From: JBGPGW01 sp046349515
GTDB lineage: Bacteria; Pseudomonadota; Alphaproteobacteria; CADEGL01
Direction: 5' to 3'
NCBI GenBank assembly: GCA_046349515.1
Contig: JAXMCE010000015.1
Coordinates: forward strand, 1-64,000
Length of the DNA stretch: 64,000 bases
The translations under genes were made by a program, and so were the position numbers. The notes beneath the pieces are model-generated. The model saw nothing but the letters and a program-made list of their open reading frames with translations, did no database searches and was not told the origin of the DNA. Numbering within the stretch: the first letter of the stretch is position 1; each line of letters begins with the position of its first letter. Of this stretch, positions 19,227-28,018 are shown piece by piece.

Positions 19227-19697
19227 TCAGTACGAAACGCAGGACTGCTTGTCGACGCGCAAGACCGATTCCTGCTGGAAGGCGTCCTTGTAGGCTTTGC
19301 GGATCGCCTCGACCGCATCGCTGTCGGCCCGCGAATAGGGATAGTGGAGGACGACGAGCTTCGAATCCTCCTGGATGATCTTGCCGGCCGAGTCCCTGTA
19401 CTGGCCGCTCGCGTCGAGCACGGTGAGCCCCGCGGGAAAGCGGGGCGTCACTTCGGTCTCCATGAAGCGGCGGAAATCCGCCTCGCTGACCGTACCGCCA
19501 TCGGGCTTCGACAGGCCGAAGAAGAGCTCGGTCCGCGTATGCACCGTGCCGTGCCGATGCTTCTTGCAGAAGGCGCGGATGGCGGCCGAATCGGCGTCGG
19601 CCGCCGGTGCTGTTGACGCACGCGACCACGCGAGGTCGGGTGCGAAGGACATGGCGAGGACGAGGGCCGCGAACATCATGGCTCCGCGCCTCTCCAT
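19227..19697 (-). CDS. DUF3574-like exported protein
   Basis: 156-residue protein with an N-terminal hydrophobic signal segment (MMFAALVLAMSFAPDLAWS) and a DUF3574-like mature domain recognised from ELFFGLSKPDGGTVSEADF and FMETEVTPRFPAGLTV. Two cysteines (one in FCKKH, one in QSCVSY near the end) could form a disulfide in the periplasm. Start chosen at 19697 so the signal peptide begins at the N-terminus; an upstream in-frame start at 19799 would add 34 unlikely residues. Function unknown. Convergent with the RidA gene. Confidence 0.68.
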   Translation of the reverse strand: MERRGAMMFAALVLAMSFAPDLAWSRASTAPAADADSAAIRAFCKKHRHGTVHTRTELFFGLSKPDGGTVSEADFRRFMETEVTPRFPAGLTVLDASGQYRDSAGKIIQEDSKLVVLHYPYSRADSDAVEAIRKAYKDAFQQESVLRVDKQSCVSY

Positions 19698-19774
19698 GAG
19701 CTTGGTCGGTGACAGACGGCTAGGCGCGATCGAATGCGTCATCTGCACGCTGTCTCCCGCCAACCGCGGTCGCC

Positions 19775-21394
19775 TTACGGCCCATCCGGTATCCACCAAT
19801 CCTCACCGCGCGCGGTCTGGACGTATTCCGGCCAGCGGAAGTTGATGGGCGGCTTGGTTCCTTTGGGCAAGAGCGGAGCGATCCACTTCCGTCCGCCGAT
19901 GCCGCCGCCGGTGCGCGCCCGGAATTCGTCCTTGGCCGCGCGCAGCTCGGCCGGCGATGTCAGGAGCTCGACGAGGCTCGCGCCGATGCATTTCGCGGCG
20001 CTCTCGATCATGGGATCGATGCAAGCCGGCACGCCGCCCAAGGCATTGAAAACCCAGTCGGGATAGGCGTGGCCCGGACCCGCCGGCTTCAGCACCGGAC
20101 GCGCCACGTAGAGCCGCGCGGTCGGGCAATGCCAGGTGTATTCGACGTAATCGTCGACCGCGTAGTGGGTCTGCCATTCCGGCAGAATGCGGCGCAAGCG
20201 CGCCTCCGACTCTTGCGGCGGGCTAAGGCGCGCGATGTCGGCGATGAACGGATCGGCCATGGGCCTGAGCCCGAGATTGCGCTGGATGGCGCGGGCGAAA
20301 TCGCGCGCCTCCTTGCCGAGGACCGGCGCACCGGCGAGCTCGAGGTTGCGGTAGACGAGGGACGCGATCGCGTGGTTGGGCAAGGCGGGCCGCGTCTTCG
20401 CGATCCAGGTGCCCTCGACCTCGCAGTGAGTCATCTTGCCGATCTCGCGGGCGTTCCGCTCGATCACGCTCCAGATTCGCTCCTGCATGGCGAGGGTCGG
20501 CGCACGGCAGGCATACTGGATCTGCCCGATATGGGCCGGCAGGTTGTCGGCGGTCGCCTGGCCTGCGACGAGGATCGCCTCGTTCAGGCACCAATGCCCT
20601 GTCATGGGCACCATCGACTCGCGCATCTGCTTCGTCGCCATGTGCATGAGGCAGATGGCATCGACCGCACCGGGTGCGCGGGCCGTCGCCGTCGCATGGG
20701 CGTGGGCCGGACTCTCGATGGCACCGGCGCTGTTCCAGCTATGCGCCTCGGTGCAGGTGAAGGTGTAGATACGGCTCCAATAGGAGCCGCCATGGGTGTC
20801 CCAGACGGTGGTGTTGGTCAGCTCCGGCAGGTAGGTCGGGTGGAAGCTGATCGCGGCATCGAGCCCGTCGTAATAGCCATAGAGCGCGTGAAGGTTCTTC
20901 GAGCCGCAGACCTTCTCGGCGGGCTCGCCGAACAGTTTGAGCGTGCCCTTGAGCCCGTGACGTTCCATCGCCGCCTTGGCCGCGAGCACGCCGCCCAAGG
21001 CCGACATGCCGAGGGCCGAGTGGGGATCGGTGTGGCCGGGCGCCCAGCGCGACACGCCGTCGCGCGGCGCCTCGTAAGCCGCCGCTTTCTGCGAGCAGCC
21101 GGGAATCGCGTCGTATTCGGCGTAGCTCGCGAGCACCGGCTTCCCCTTACCGAAGGTCGCAACGAAGGCGGTCGGCATGCCGCCTGAATTCTCTTCGACC
21201 TCGAAGCCCTCCTGCCGCAGGAGATCGCCATAGAAAGCGGCCGAACGATATTCGCGCCACGCCGATTCGGCGTAGTTCCAGATCGTCTCGTTCCACAAGG
21301 AGAGGCGATCCATATTGGCATCGACCCACGCGAATGCCGTCCGCTTGGCTTGTCGCGATGCGGTCCGCCGCGCGGGCCCCTTACGTCGTGCCAT
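19775..21394 (-). CDS. M20-family amidohydrolase, AbgB-like, with unusual metal motif
   Basis: 539-residue peptidase-M20-type hydrolase resembling the B subunit of aminobenzoyl-glutamate hydrolase. SYAEYDAIPG gives the early aspartate region. The usual GHxCGHN metal motif is replaced by GHTDPHSALG after an insertion of about 20 residues, and the PAEE catalytic/metal glutamate pair reads PAEK. The C-terminal half has the dimerisation domain and a late HCPTARLY stretch. The start at 21394 follows GGGAGGAACCC. It probably cleaves an amide or ureido bond, but metal content may differ from the family. It lies next to an EamA transporter on the same strand. Confidence 0.78.
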   Translation of the reverse strand: MARRKGPARRTASRQAKRTAFAWVDANMDRLSLWNETIWNYAESAWREYRSAAFYGDLLRQEGFEVEENSGGMPTAFVATFGKGKPVLASYAEYDAIPGCSQKAAAYEAPRDGVSRWAPGHTDPHSALGMSALGGVLAAKAAMERHGLKGTLKLFGEPAEKVCGSKNLHALYGYYDGLDAAISFHPTYLPELTNTTVWDTHGGSYWSRIYTFTCTEAHSWNSAGAIESPAHAHATATARAPGAVDAICLMHMATKQMRESMVPMTGHWCLNEAILVAGQATADNLPAHIGQIQYACRAPTLAMQERIWSVIERNAREIGKMTHCEVEGTWIAKTRPALPNHAIASLVYRNLELAGAPVLGKEARDFARAIQRNLGLRPMADPFIADIARLSPPQESEARLRRILPEWQTHYAVDDYVEYTWHCPTARLYVARPVLKPAGPGHAYPDWVFNALGGVPACIDPMIESAAKCIGASLVELLTSPAELRAAKDEFRARTGGGIGGRKWIAPLLPKGTKPPINFRWPEYVQTARGEDWWIPDGP

Positions 21395-21439
21395 GGGTTC
21401 CTCCCGGTTCCGGATTCGGTTTGATCTTGGCCGCACCTG

Positions 21440-22339
21440 TCATCGGCGGCGAGCGTGGTCGAGAATCTGGTTGGCAACAATGGCGGCGACGACGATGGCG
21501 GAGCCTAGCCACTGAAGCGGTCCCAGCGTCTCGTCGATGAGAAATGCGGCGAACAGGATCGCCCAGATGGGCGAGCCGTTGTCGATCACGCCCGTGCGGA
21601 GCGGACCGATGAGGCTGATCGCGATGAACAGGCAGAATGTCGCGATGGAGAAGAAGACGACGGCGCCCGTGAAGGCCAGCCAGCCCGGCGTGCCCGAGGG
21701 AAAGGCGAGTCCACCTTGGATCAAGGCCATCACGACGAACACGCCCGTGCATGCGCCCATGACGTGGAAGGTGACGACGCGGCTGTCCTGGCCGGCGATG
21801 GTGCGCGCGCTCCATGCCATGAGCGTCGCCATGCAGACCGACGCGGTGAGGGCGGCCGTGATTCCCCGCCAGTCGAGACTGTCCCCGGGTCCGCCGAGGG
21901 CCAAGGCGAGGCCGCCGAACGCGGCCAGCATCGCGAGGATTCGCGGGAGCGAGATGCGCTCGCGCCCGAGCGTCGCCGCGATGAGGGCGAGCAGCAGCGG
22001 GTAGATGTAATAGGTGAGGACCGCGAGCCCCACGGGCATGAATGCGATGGAGAGAAGAAGGCCGATCATCTGGACGGACCAGAGAAGCCCGATCAGGAGA
22101 CTCGCCCGCCGCTCGCGCGGGGGCAGCATGGCGGAGCGGCCCGCGAGCTTGATGGCCAGATAAAGCGAGAGAGTGAGGCAGGCCGAGCGCACAAGATTGA
22201 CGGTGAGGTGATTCGTGCCCGCGTCGTAGGCCATGCGCGCGAGCACGATGTTGAAGCTGAACAGGATCGAGGAGACGAGTGCGACGAGACTCCCGATCCA
22301 CAGGCGCCAGGTCGTCCGGGTCGCTGCCGCGTCGCTCAC
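21440..22339 (-). CDS. EamA/DMT-superfamily transporter, copy 3
   Basis: 299-residue inner-membrane transporter with about ten hydrophobic helices and two EamA repeats (AFMPVGLAVLTYYIYPLLLAL in repeat one, LGSAIVVAAIVANQIL at the end). GTG start. It is the third member of this paralogous group in the window and is 45 bases upstream of, and co-directional with, the M20 hydrolase gene, so they are likely in one operon. Confidence 0.86.
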   Translation of the reverse strand: MSDAAATRTTWRLWIGSLVALVSSILFSFNIVLARMAYDAGTNHLTVNLVRSACLTLSLYLAIKLAGRSAMLPPRERRASLLIGLLWSVQMIGLLLSIAFMPVGLAVLTYYIYPLLLALIAATLGRERISLPRILAMLAAFGGLALALGGPGDSLDWRGITAALTASVCMATLMAWSARTIAGQDSRVVTFHVMGACTGVFVVMALIQGGLAFPSGTPGWLAFTGAVVFFSIATFCLFIAISLIGPLRTGVIDNGSPIWAILFAAFLIDETLGPLQWLGSAIVVAAIVANQILDHARRR

Positions 22340-22566
22340 GTCGGATGCGTGTCCTTGCTGTCACTCGAAGGAGACCATTGCCACGTCCGGGCACGGCCTG
22401 TCGATGATTTGATGAATCGGCCTCCGTCGGGGCCGGGCCGTCGCTCGCGAGGGCAGAGCGGGGCCATTCGCGCGGAGCCTCCTCACTGGACGGTCCTCGG
22501 CCCCGATGGCATAGTGCGCGCCGACGCCCATTCGCGGCGTTCCACATCGGGGCAGGCAGGACGATC

Positions 22567-22923
22567 GTGACCATCGGCACGCGCTTGTTCACTTGGCTCA
22601 AGGGCGCTCGCGTCGGCGAGGACGAGTCTGGCAACCGCTATTACCGCGAGCGGCGGCGGTCGGCCGGCCGGCGCGAGAGGCGTTGGGTGATCTATGCCGG
22701 CGAGGCGGAAGCCTCGCGCGTGCCGCCCGAATGGCATGCCTGGCTCCACCACACGATCGATGCGCCGCCGACCGATTCGGGCCGCGCGCGCCGTCCGTGG
22801 CAGAAGGACCATGTGCCCAACCTGACCGGCACTTCCGCCGCCTACCGGCCGCCGGGACACGAGCTGATGGGCGGGCACCGCGCGCGCGGCACGGGCGACT
22901 ACGAGCCATGGCAGCCGACCTGA
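22567..22923 (+). CDS. NADH:ubiquinone oxidoreductase accessory subunit, NDUFA12 family
   Basis: 118-residue homologue of the mitochondrial complex I accessory subunit NDUFA12 (B17.2), found in alphaproteobacteria and peripheral to the matrix/cytosolic arm. Recognised by VGEDESGNRYYRE, RRWVIYAGEAE, VPPEWHAWLHHT and WQKDHVPNLTGT. GTG start. Its 3' end overlaps the start of the first MCE gene by 16 bases in another frame. It opens the conserved block NDUFA12 / mlaD / DUF2155. Confidence 0.93.
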   Translation: MTIGTRLFTWLKGARVGEDESGNRYYRERRRSAGRRERRWVIYAGEAEASRVPPEWHAWLHHTIDAPPTDSGRARRPWQKDHVPNLTGTSAAYRPPGHELMGGHRARGTGDYEPWQPT

Positions 22924-23468
22924 CCGCGAAGCGGCCGCGTCGGGGGCCGGCGAACCAGATCGTCGAGATTCTCGCGGGCGCCGCCGCGGTCCTGGTGCTT
23001 CTCGGTCTTTTCGTCTTCGCCTACACGGTCGATCCGCGCGCCCAGGCGGGATATCGCCTCTTCGGTCGATTCACGAGCGTCGACGGGCTGGCCGAGAACA
23101 GCGCCGTGTGGCTCTCCGGAGTCAAGATCGGCTCGGTCAACGCCATCCGCTTTGATCCCGCCACGCGTGAGGCCGTGCTCACCTTCCAGATCGACCGCAA
23201 GGTCCGGCTGCCGGTGGACAGCGCCGCGTCCGTCGTGAGCGCGAGCCTCCTCGGCGGCAAGTACGTGCTGATCTCTCCCGGCGGTTCGGAGGAGATGCTG
23301 AAGGACGGCGATACCTTCGAGTACGTGCAGAATTCGATCATCATTGAAACCCTGCTCGAGCGCATCGTGGCGATGGCCGAGCAGAAGGCGGCCGAGCGCC
23401 GCGAGGCGGCCGGCAAGGACAAGTCAGGCCAGCCTGCCGCGGCCCCCGCCGAGCCGCCGAAACCTTGA
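22908..23468 (+). CDS. mlaD: MCE-domain protein, MlaD-like (copy 1)
   Basis: 186-residue inner-membrane-anchored MCE protein: one transmembrane helix (residues about 20-45, ILAGAAAVLVLLGLFVFAY) and one periplasmic MCE domain (FGRFTSVDGLAENSAVWLSGVKIG; LLGGKYVLISPG). MlaD hexamers shuttle phospholipids between outer and inner membranes with the MlaFEB ABC transporter. Here the start overlaps NDUFA12, and the C-terminus adds a charged and proline-rich tail after about residue 150. No mlaE or mlaF occurs nearby. A second MCE gene follows 47 bases later. Confidence 0.85.
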   Translation: MAADLTAKRPRRGPANQIVEILAGAAAVLVLLGLFVFAYTVDPRAQAGYRLFGRFTSVDGLAENSAVWLSGVKIGSVNAIRFDPATREAVLTFQIDRKVRLPVDSAASVVSASLLGGKYVLISPGGSEEMLKDGDTFEYVQNSIIIETLLERIVAMAEQKAAERREAAGKDKSGQPAAAPAEPPKP

Positions 23469-23515
23469 GGGAGGCGCGGGATCCCGCGCCGCGTCTCCGG
23501 AAAAGAGGAGCATTG

Positions 23516-23962
23516 ATGGGCAGAGGAATCGTTGAGACGGTCTTGGGCGCGGTGGTCTTGCTCGTCGCGGGCATGTTTGTCGTGTCCGCCTACAACAGCA
23601 GCGATCTTCGCCCGATGAGCGGCTATTCGATCGGCGCGCGCTTCAACAGCGTGGACGGCCTCGCGAGCGGCAACGACGTGCGGATCGGCGGCGTCAAGGT
23701 CGGCAATGTCACCGAGCTCGGCATCGATCCCAAGGACTACCAGGTCGTCGTCCGCATGACGGTCGCCTCCGACATCAAGCTGCCGGAGGACAGCTCGGCC
23801 TCGATCACCGGCGATGGCCTCCTCGGCGGCAAGTACGTACGGATCGAGCCCGGCAACGCCGAGGCGTTCATCGCCCCCGGCGGCGAGATCAAGAAGACGA
23901 AGGACGTGGTCGTGCTCGAGCAGCTCCTCGGCCGGATCATCTTCATGCTGACCGAGCAATAG
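23516..23962 (+). CDS. mlaD: MCE-domain protein, MlaD-like (copy 2)
   Basis: 148-residue protein with one N-terminal membrane helix (ETVLGAVVLLVAGMFVVSAY) and a single MCE domain (ARFNSVDGLASGNDVRIGGV; GLLGGKYVRIEPG), the minimal MlaD architecture. It is paralogous to the gene just upstream. GAGGAG precedes the ATG at 23516. It may form a homo- or hetero-hexameric lipid-transfer ring in the periplasm; the LEQLLGRIIFML end resembles the pore-forming helix of MlaD. Confidence 0.87.
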   Translation: MGRGIVETVLGAVVLLVAGMFVVSAYNSSDLRPMSGYSIGARFNSVDGLASGNDVRIGGVKVGNVTELGIDPKDYQVVVRMTVASDIKLPEDSSASITGDGLLGGKYVRIEPGNAEAFIAPGGEIKKTKDVVVLEQLLGRIIFMLTEQ

Positions 23963-23981
23963 CAGACCGCCCCGCCGCCGA

Positions 23982-24749
23982 ATGACACCGCAGCCGGACC
24001 CGCACTGGGATCCTCAACTCTATGCCCGTTCGGCGCGCTTCGTGTCCGAGCTTGCGGTGCCGCTTCTCGAGCATCTGGACCTCCGCGAAGGGCTGTCGGT
24101 GCTCGATCTTGGCTGCGGCGACGGCGCGCTCACGGCGCGGATCGCGGCCTCGGGCGCGCGGGTGATCGGCGTCGATACGAGCGCCGAGCAGGTCGCGGCG
24201 GCCTGCGCGCGGGGACTCGATGCCCGTGTCGTCGATGGCGAGGCCCTTGCTTTCGAGGACGCGTTCGATGCGGTGTTCTCCAACGCGGCGCTGCACTGGA
24301 TGCGCCGCCCCGACCGCGTTCTCGCCGGCGTGTGGCGTGCGCTGAAGCCGGGAGGCCGCTTCGTCGGTGAGTTCGGCGGGGCCGGGAACATCGCGACGGT
24401 CGTCCGGGCGATCGAAGCGGCCCTCCGCCGGCGTGGCTTCGATGCGCGCCGCTACGATCCCTGGTACTTCCCGACGCTCGAGGCTTACCGCGAACGCCTC
24501 ACCCATCATGGTTTCGTGGTCGACGACATCGCGCTCGTGCCGCGCCCGACGCGCCTCCCCGGTCCCATCGAGGACTGGCTCGACATTTTTGCGCAAAGCT
24601 TTCTCGACGTCCTCGGGCCCGAGGCGCGGGCGAGCGCCAGGCGCGAGATCGCGGATTCGGTGCGCCCCGCGCTCCTCGGCCCGGATGGCGTGTGGACCGT
24701 CGACTACGTCCGCTTGCGTTTCGTGGCGACGAAGCCGGGGTCCGCATGA
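23982..24749 (+). CDS. SAM-dependent methyltransferase (class I)
   Basis: 255-residue Rossmann-like methyltransferase. Motif I is VLDLGCGDGALTARI near residue 40, followed by an acidic residue at the end of strand 2 (VIGVDTS), and NAALHWM in motif IV, as in BioC/trans-aconitate methyltransferase-type enzymes. GGRFVGEFGG is the post-IV segment. Its stop overlaps the DUF2155 start by four bases (ATGA). It seems inserted between mlaD and the DUF2155 gene, which are often adjacent in alphaproteobacteria. Substrate unknown. Confidence 0.85.
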   Translation: MTPQPDPHWDPQLYARSARFVSELAVPLLEHLDLREGLSVLDLGCGDGALTARIAASGARVIGVDTSAEQVAAACARGLDARVVDGEALAFEDAFDAVFSNAALHWMRRPDRVLAGVWRALKPGGRFVGEFGGAGNIATVVRAIEAALRRRGFDARRYDPWYFPTLEAYRERLTHHGFVVDDIALVPRPTRLPGPIEDWLDIFAQSFLDVLGPEARASARREIADSVRPALLGPDGVWTVDYVRLRFVATKPGSA

Positions 24750-25138
24750 GGCGCCTGGCACTCGCCGCATTTGTCGCGGGCGCGGCGCTCGTCGCGAGCG
24801 CTCCGGCCGCGCCGCAACGAGCCAACTGGCTCGACAACACCGTGGCCGTGCTTCAGGGACTCGACAAGATCACGGCGCGTATCTCGACTTTCGAGGCGCC
24901 GCTCGATTCGCCGGTGCGGTTCGGCGCGCTCGAGATCACGGCGCGCGCCTGCCGCAAGCGGCCGCCCGAGGAGACGCCCGAGACCGCCGCCTTCCTCGAG
25001 ATCAGGGACCTGCGCGTCGCCGACTCGCCTCGCTCGGTGTTCCGCGGCTGGATGTTCTCCTCGAGCCCGGCGCTCTCTGCGCTCGAGCACCCGGTCTACG
25101 ACGTCTGGATCGTGGACTGCAAGAACGCGTCCAGGTAG
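24746..25138 (+). CDS. DUF2155-domain exported protein
   Basis: 130-residue secreted protein: signal peptide in the first ~22 residues (LALAAFVAGAALVASAPAA), then the DUF2155 domain with ARACRKRPPEETPETAAFLE and the closing HPVYDVWIVDC. The two conserved cysteines probably pair in the periplasm. Function unknown; the family is nearly confined to alphaproteobacteria and is usually next to aat. Its last 43 bases overlap antisense with the end of aat. Confidence 0.85.
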   Translation: MRRLALAAFVAGAALVASAPAAPQRANWLDNTVAVLQGLDKITARISTFEAPLDSPVRFGALEITARACRKRPPEETPETAAFLEIRDLRVADSPRSVFRGWMFSSSPALSALEHPVYDVWIVDCKNASR

Positions 25139-25746
25139 TCGCGGTCGACCTCCACGGCGAAGTCGCCCTCGATGCGAAGCGCGGCCGCGAGGAGGCGCCG
25201 GTAGCGTTCGCGCGAGACTTCGATCGTGCCGAACCGGCGGAGATGCTCGGTCATGAACTGGCAGTCGAGGAGCCGGTAGCCGCCGCGCTTCAACCGCGCC
25301 ACGAGATGGACGAGCGCCACCTTGCTCGCATCGCGCTCGCGCGTGAACATGCTCTCGCCGAAGAAGGCGCCGCCGAGCGAAACGCCGTAGAGGCCGCCGG
25401 CGAGGCTCTCGCCCGACCAGCATTCGACGGAATGCGCGCGGCCCATGGCATGAAGGGCCTCGTAGAGACGCACGATCTCGTCGTTGATCCAGGATTCGGG
25501 GCGCGTCGTCGTGCTCTCGCGGCAAGCGCGGATGACGGAGCCGAACGCCGTGTCGATCCGGACGACGTAGGGGCCGGTGCGCAAGGTCCGCCTGAGGCGC
25601 CGCGGCACGTGGAGGCCGTCGAGCGGCAGGACGCCGCGCGCCTTCGGCTCGACCCAGTAGAGCGTCGAGTCATCGCGCGCTTCCGCCATCGGAAACAGCC
25701 CGACGGCGTAGGCTTGCAGCAGCAACTCGGGCGTGATGGTGTCCAT
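25096..25746 (-). CDS. aat: Leucyl/phenylalanyl-tRNA--protein transferase
   Basis: 216-residue enzyme that attaches Leu or Phe from aminoacyl-tRNA to N-terminal Arg/Lys of proteins, directing them to ClpS/ClpAP (N-degron pathway). Recognised by the start ITPELLLQAYAVGLFPMAE, YWVEPKARGVLPLDG, VECWSGESLAGGLYGVSLG and FFGESMF. Length is typical. It is followed upstream by accC six bases away and shares its 3' end with DUF2155 on the other strand. Confidence 0.95.
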   Translation of the reverse strand: MDTITPELLLQAYAVGLFPMAEARDDSTLYWVEPKARGVLPLDGLHVPRRLRRTLRTGPYVVRIDTAFGSVIRACRESTTTRPESWINDEIVRLYEALHAMGRAHSVECWSGESLAGGLYGVSLGGAFFGESMFTRERDASKVALVHLVARLKRGGYRLLDCQFMTEHLRRFGTIEVSRERYRRLLAAALRIEGDFAVEVDRDYLDAFLQSTIQTS

Positions 25747-25752
25747 GCCCTG

Positions 25753-27108
25753 CTAGGGCGTCTTCTGCCCTTCGGCACTGGCCACGAAGCGTTCGAGCCA
25801 GGTGATGTCGTACGAGCCGTTGAGGAAGTCCGGCGCGTTGGTGAGGCGGAGATGCAGGGGAATCGTCGTCTCGATGCCGCCGATGACGCATTCCTCGAGC
25901 GCGCGCCGTAGGCGCAGCAGGCACTCCGAGCGGTTGCGGCCGTGGACGATGAGCTTGGCGACGAGGCTGTCGTAGTAGGGCGGCACGTCGTAGCCCGCAT
26001 AGAGGCCCGAATCGACCCGCACGCCCAGGCCGCCCGCGGGATGGTATTCGGTCACGCGGCCGGGCGAGGGGGCAAAGGTCAGCGGGTTCTCCGCATTGAG
26101 GCGGCATTCGATGGCATGGCCCGTCAGCACGATGTCCGACTGCTCGTAGTCGAGCCGCGCGCCCGCCGCGATGCGGATCTGCTCGCGCACGATGTCGATG
26201 CCGCTGATCATCTCCGTCACCGGATGCTCGACCTGGAGGCGGGTGTTCATCTCGAGGAAGTAGAACTTCCCGTCCTCGTAGAGGAATTCGAGGGTGCCGG
26301 CGTTCTTGTAGCCGATGGTGCGGATGGCCTCGCAGGCGAGCGTGCCCAGCTCCTCGCGCTCGCTGGCGCTCAAGGCCGGGCTCGGCGCCTCCTCGAGGAT
26401 CTTCTGCCGGTTGCGCTGAAGCGAGCAATCGCGCTCGCCCACATAGACGACGCCGCCCTGGCCGTCGGCCAGGATTTGAATCTCGATATGGCGGGGCCTG
26501 AGGAGCAGGCGCTCGAAATAGACGGTATCGGAGCCGAAACCAGCGCGCGCCTCGCGTCGGGCGACAGCGACCTGCTCGATCAACTCTTCGCTGTTGCTCG
26601 CGCGCCGGATTCCCTTGCCGCCGCCGCCTGCCGCCGCCTTGATGAGCAGGGGATAGCCGACGCGCTCGGCGATCGCGAGCGCCGAGTCGTCATCGACCGG
26701 TCCGTCGGATCCTGGCACGACCGGGAGGCCCAGCGATTTCATGCGCGCCCGCGCGCCGAGCTTGTCGCCCATCATCGCGATGTGCTCCGAGCTCGGGCCG
26801 ATGAAGGTGAAGCCATGGTCCTCGACGATCGAGGCGAACTCGGCGTTCTCCGAAAGAAACCCGTAGCCGGGATGGATCGCATCGACGCCGGCGATCGTCG
26901 CGGCCGACAGGATCGCCGGGATGTTGAGGTAGCTCTCGCGCGGGGAGGGCGGCCCGATGCATACGCTCTCGTCCGCCAGGCGCACGTGCATGGCGTGGGC
27001 GTCGGCCGTCGAATGCACGGCCACGGTCGCAATACCCATCTCGCGGCACGCACGGTGGATGCGCAATGCCACCTCGCCGCGATTCGCGATGAGGATCTTC
27101 TCGAACAT
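25753..27108 (-). CDS. accC: Acetyl-CoA carboxylase, biotin carboxylase subunit
   Basis: 451-residue biotin carboxylase, which carboxylates biotin on AccB using ATP and bicarbonate, the first half-reaction of malonyl-CoA synthesis. It has the start FEKILIANRGEVALRIHRAC, the ATP-grasp glycine loop AAAGGGGKGIR, the EMNTRLQVEHPVTE catalytic signature and RLNAENP. I place the start at 27108, the family-typical MFEKIL; longer readings are out-of-frame noise over accB. It lies 14 bases after accB, in the order aroQ-accB-accC-aat. Confidence 0.96.
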   Translation of the reverse strand: MFEKILIANRGEVALRIHRACREMGIATVAVHSTADAHAMHVRLADESVCIGPPSPRESYLNIPAILSAATIAGVDAIHPGYGFLSENAEFASIVEDHGFTFIGPSSEHIAMMGDKLGARARMKSLGLPVVPGSDGPVDDDSALAIAERVGYPLLIKAAAGGGGKGIRRASNSEELIEQVAVARREARAGFGSDTVYFERLLLRPRHIEIQILADGQGGVVYVGERDCSLQRNRQKILEEAPSPALSASEREELGTLACEAIRTIGYKNAGTLEFLYEDGKFYFLEMNTRLQVEHPVTEMISGIDIVREQIRIAAGARLDYEQSDIVLTGHAIECRLNAENPLTFAPSPGRVTEYHPAGGLGVRVDSGLYAGYDVPPYYDSLVAKLIVHGRNRSECLLRLRRALEECVIGGIETTIPLHLRLTNAPDFLNGSYDITWLERFVASAEGQKTP

Positions 27109-27122
27109 CGTCGAGCAGGGGC

Positions 27123-27563
27123 CTATTCGAGGATCAGCAACGGCTCGCCGTATTCGACGGGGGCGCCGTCCGCGACGAGGATGCGGCTCACGCGTCCGGC
27201 CTGCGGCGCGCGTACTTCGTTGTAGGTCTTCATCGCTTCGATGAGGAGCAGGGTCTCGCCCTCGCGCACGGTCGAGCCGGGGCGGACGAACGGCGCCGCA
27301 CCGGGCTCGCGCGCGAGATAGACGGTGCCGACCATGGGCGAGCGGACCATGCCCGGATGTTCGGCCGCGGCGGCTTCGGCCGGCTGCGGGGCCCCACTGG
27401 TTGCGACTGGTGCCGGGGCGGCGTGCGCGGCTACGCCATTGGCCGCCCGCGCGACGCGCACGCGCCAGTCGCCCTGGGCGTATTCGATCTCCGTCAGCCC
27501 CGTTTCCTCGAGCAAGGCCGCGAGCTGGCGGACGGCGTCGCTGTCGATTTCGGTTTTCGCCAT
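27123..27563 (-). CDS. accB: Acetyl-CoA carboxylase, biotin carboxyl carrier protein
   Basis: 146-residue BCCP with an N-terminal helical region, an Ala/Pro-rich linker (about 43-70) and a C-terminal biotinyl domain (71-146). The biotinylated lysine is Lys112 in IEAMKTYNEV; the residue after it is Thr instead of the common Met, a conservative family variant. It carries carboxybiotin between AccC and AccAD. The start ATG overlaps the aroQ stop by one base (TGATG), so translation is coupled. Confidence 0.95.
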   Translation of the reverse strand: MAKTEIDSDAVRQLAALLEETGLTEIEYAQGDWRVRVARAANGVAAHAAPAPVATSGAPQPAEAAAAEHPGMVRSPMVGTVYLAREPGAAPFVRPGSTVREGETLLLIEAMKTYNEVRAPQAGRVSRILVADGAPVEYGEPLLILE

Positions 27564-28018
27564 CAACCGTTCCGTGTTGAGAGGATTTGCGCCATCGCTT
27601 CGAGCGCAAGGATATAGCCGTGGGGACCCAGGCCGCAAATCACGCCGTGGGCCGCCCGGGAGATGTAGGAGTGGTGGCGGAACGCCTCGCGCCGGTAGAT
27701 GTTGGAGAGATGCACCTCGATCGTGGGCAACTCGACGGCCTGAATGGCATCGAGCAGGGCGACCGAGGTGTGGGTCAGCGCGGCGGCGTTGATCACGATG
27801 CCCTTGGCGCTCTTGCGGGCGGCCTGGATCCACCCGACGAGCTCGCCCTCATGGTTCGACTGGCGGAAGTCGAGGGCGAGCTTGAGCGCGCGGGCGCGCG
27901 TCTCGCACGCCCGTTCGATGTCTTTCAGGGTTTCGCGGCCGTAGATCGCCGGCTCGCGCGTTCCCAGCAGGTTGAGGTTGGGTCCGTTGAGGACCAGAAC
28001 CTTCGGCGTTTTCGCCAA
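27563..28018 (-). CDS. aroQ: 3-dehydroquinate dehydratase, type II
   Basis: 151-residue type II dehydroquinase of the shikimate pathway. VLVLNGPNLNLLGTREPAIYG contains the catalytic Tyr/Arg loop, FRQSNHEGELVGWI and INAAALTHTSVAL follow, and EVHLSNIYRREAFRHHS carries the active-site His/Arg. TTG at 28018 is the likely start, with GGAG upstream; an earlier in-frame codon would add ~29 unconserved residues. First gene of the aroQ-accB-accC-aat operon. Confidence 0.95.
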   Translation of the reverse strand: MAKTPKVLVLNGPNLNLLGTREPAIYGRETLKDIERACETRARALKLALDFRQSNHEGELVGWIQAARKSAKGIVINAAALTHTSVALLDAIQAVELPTIEVHLSNIYRREAFRHHSYISRAAHGVICGLGPHGYILALEAMAQILSTRNG

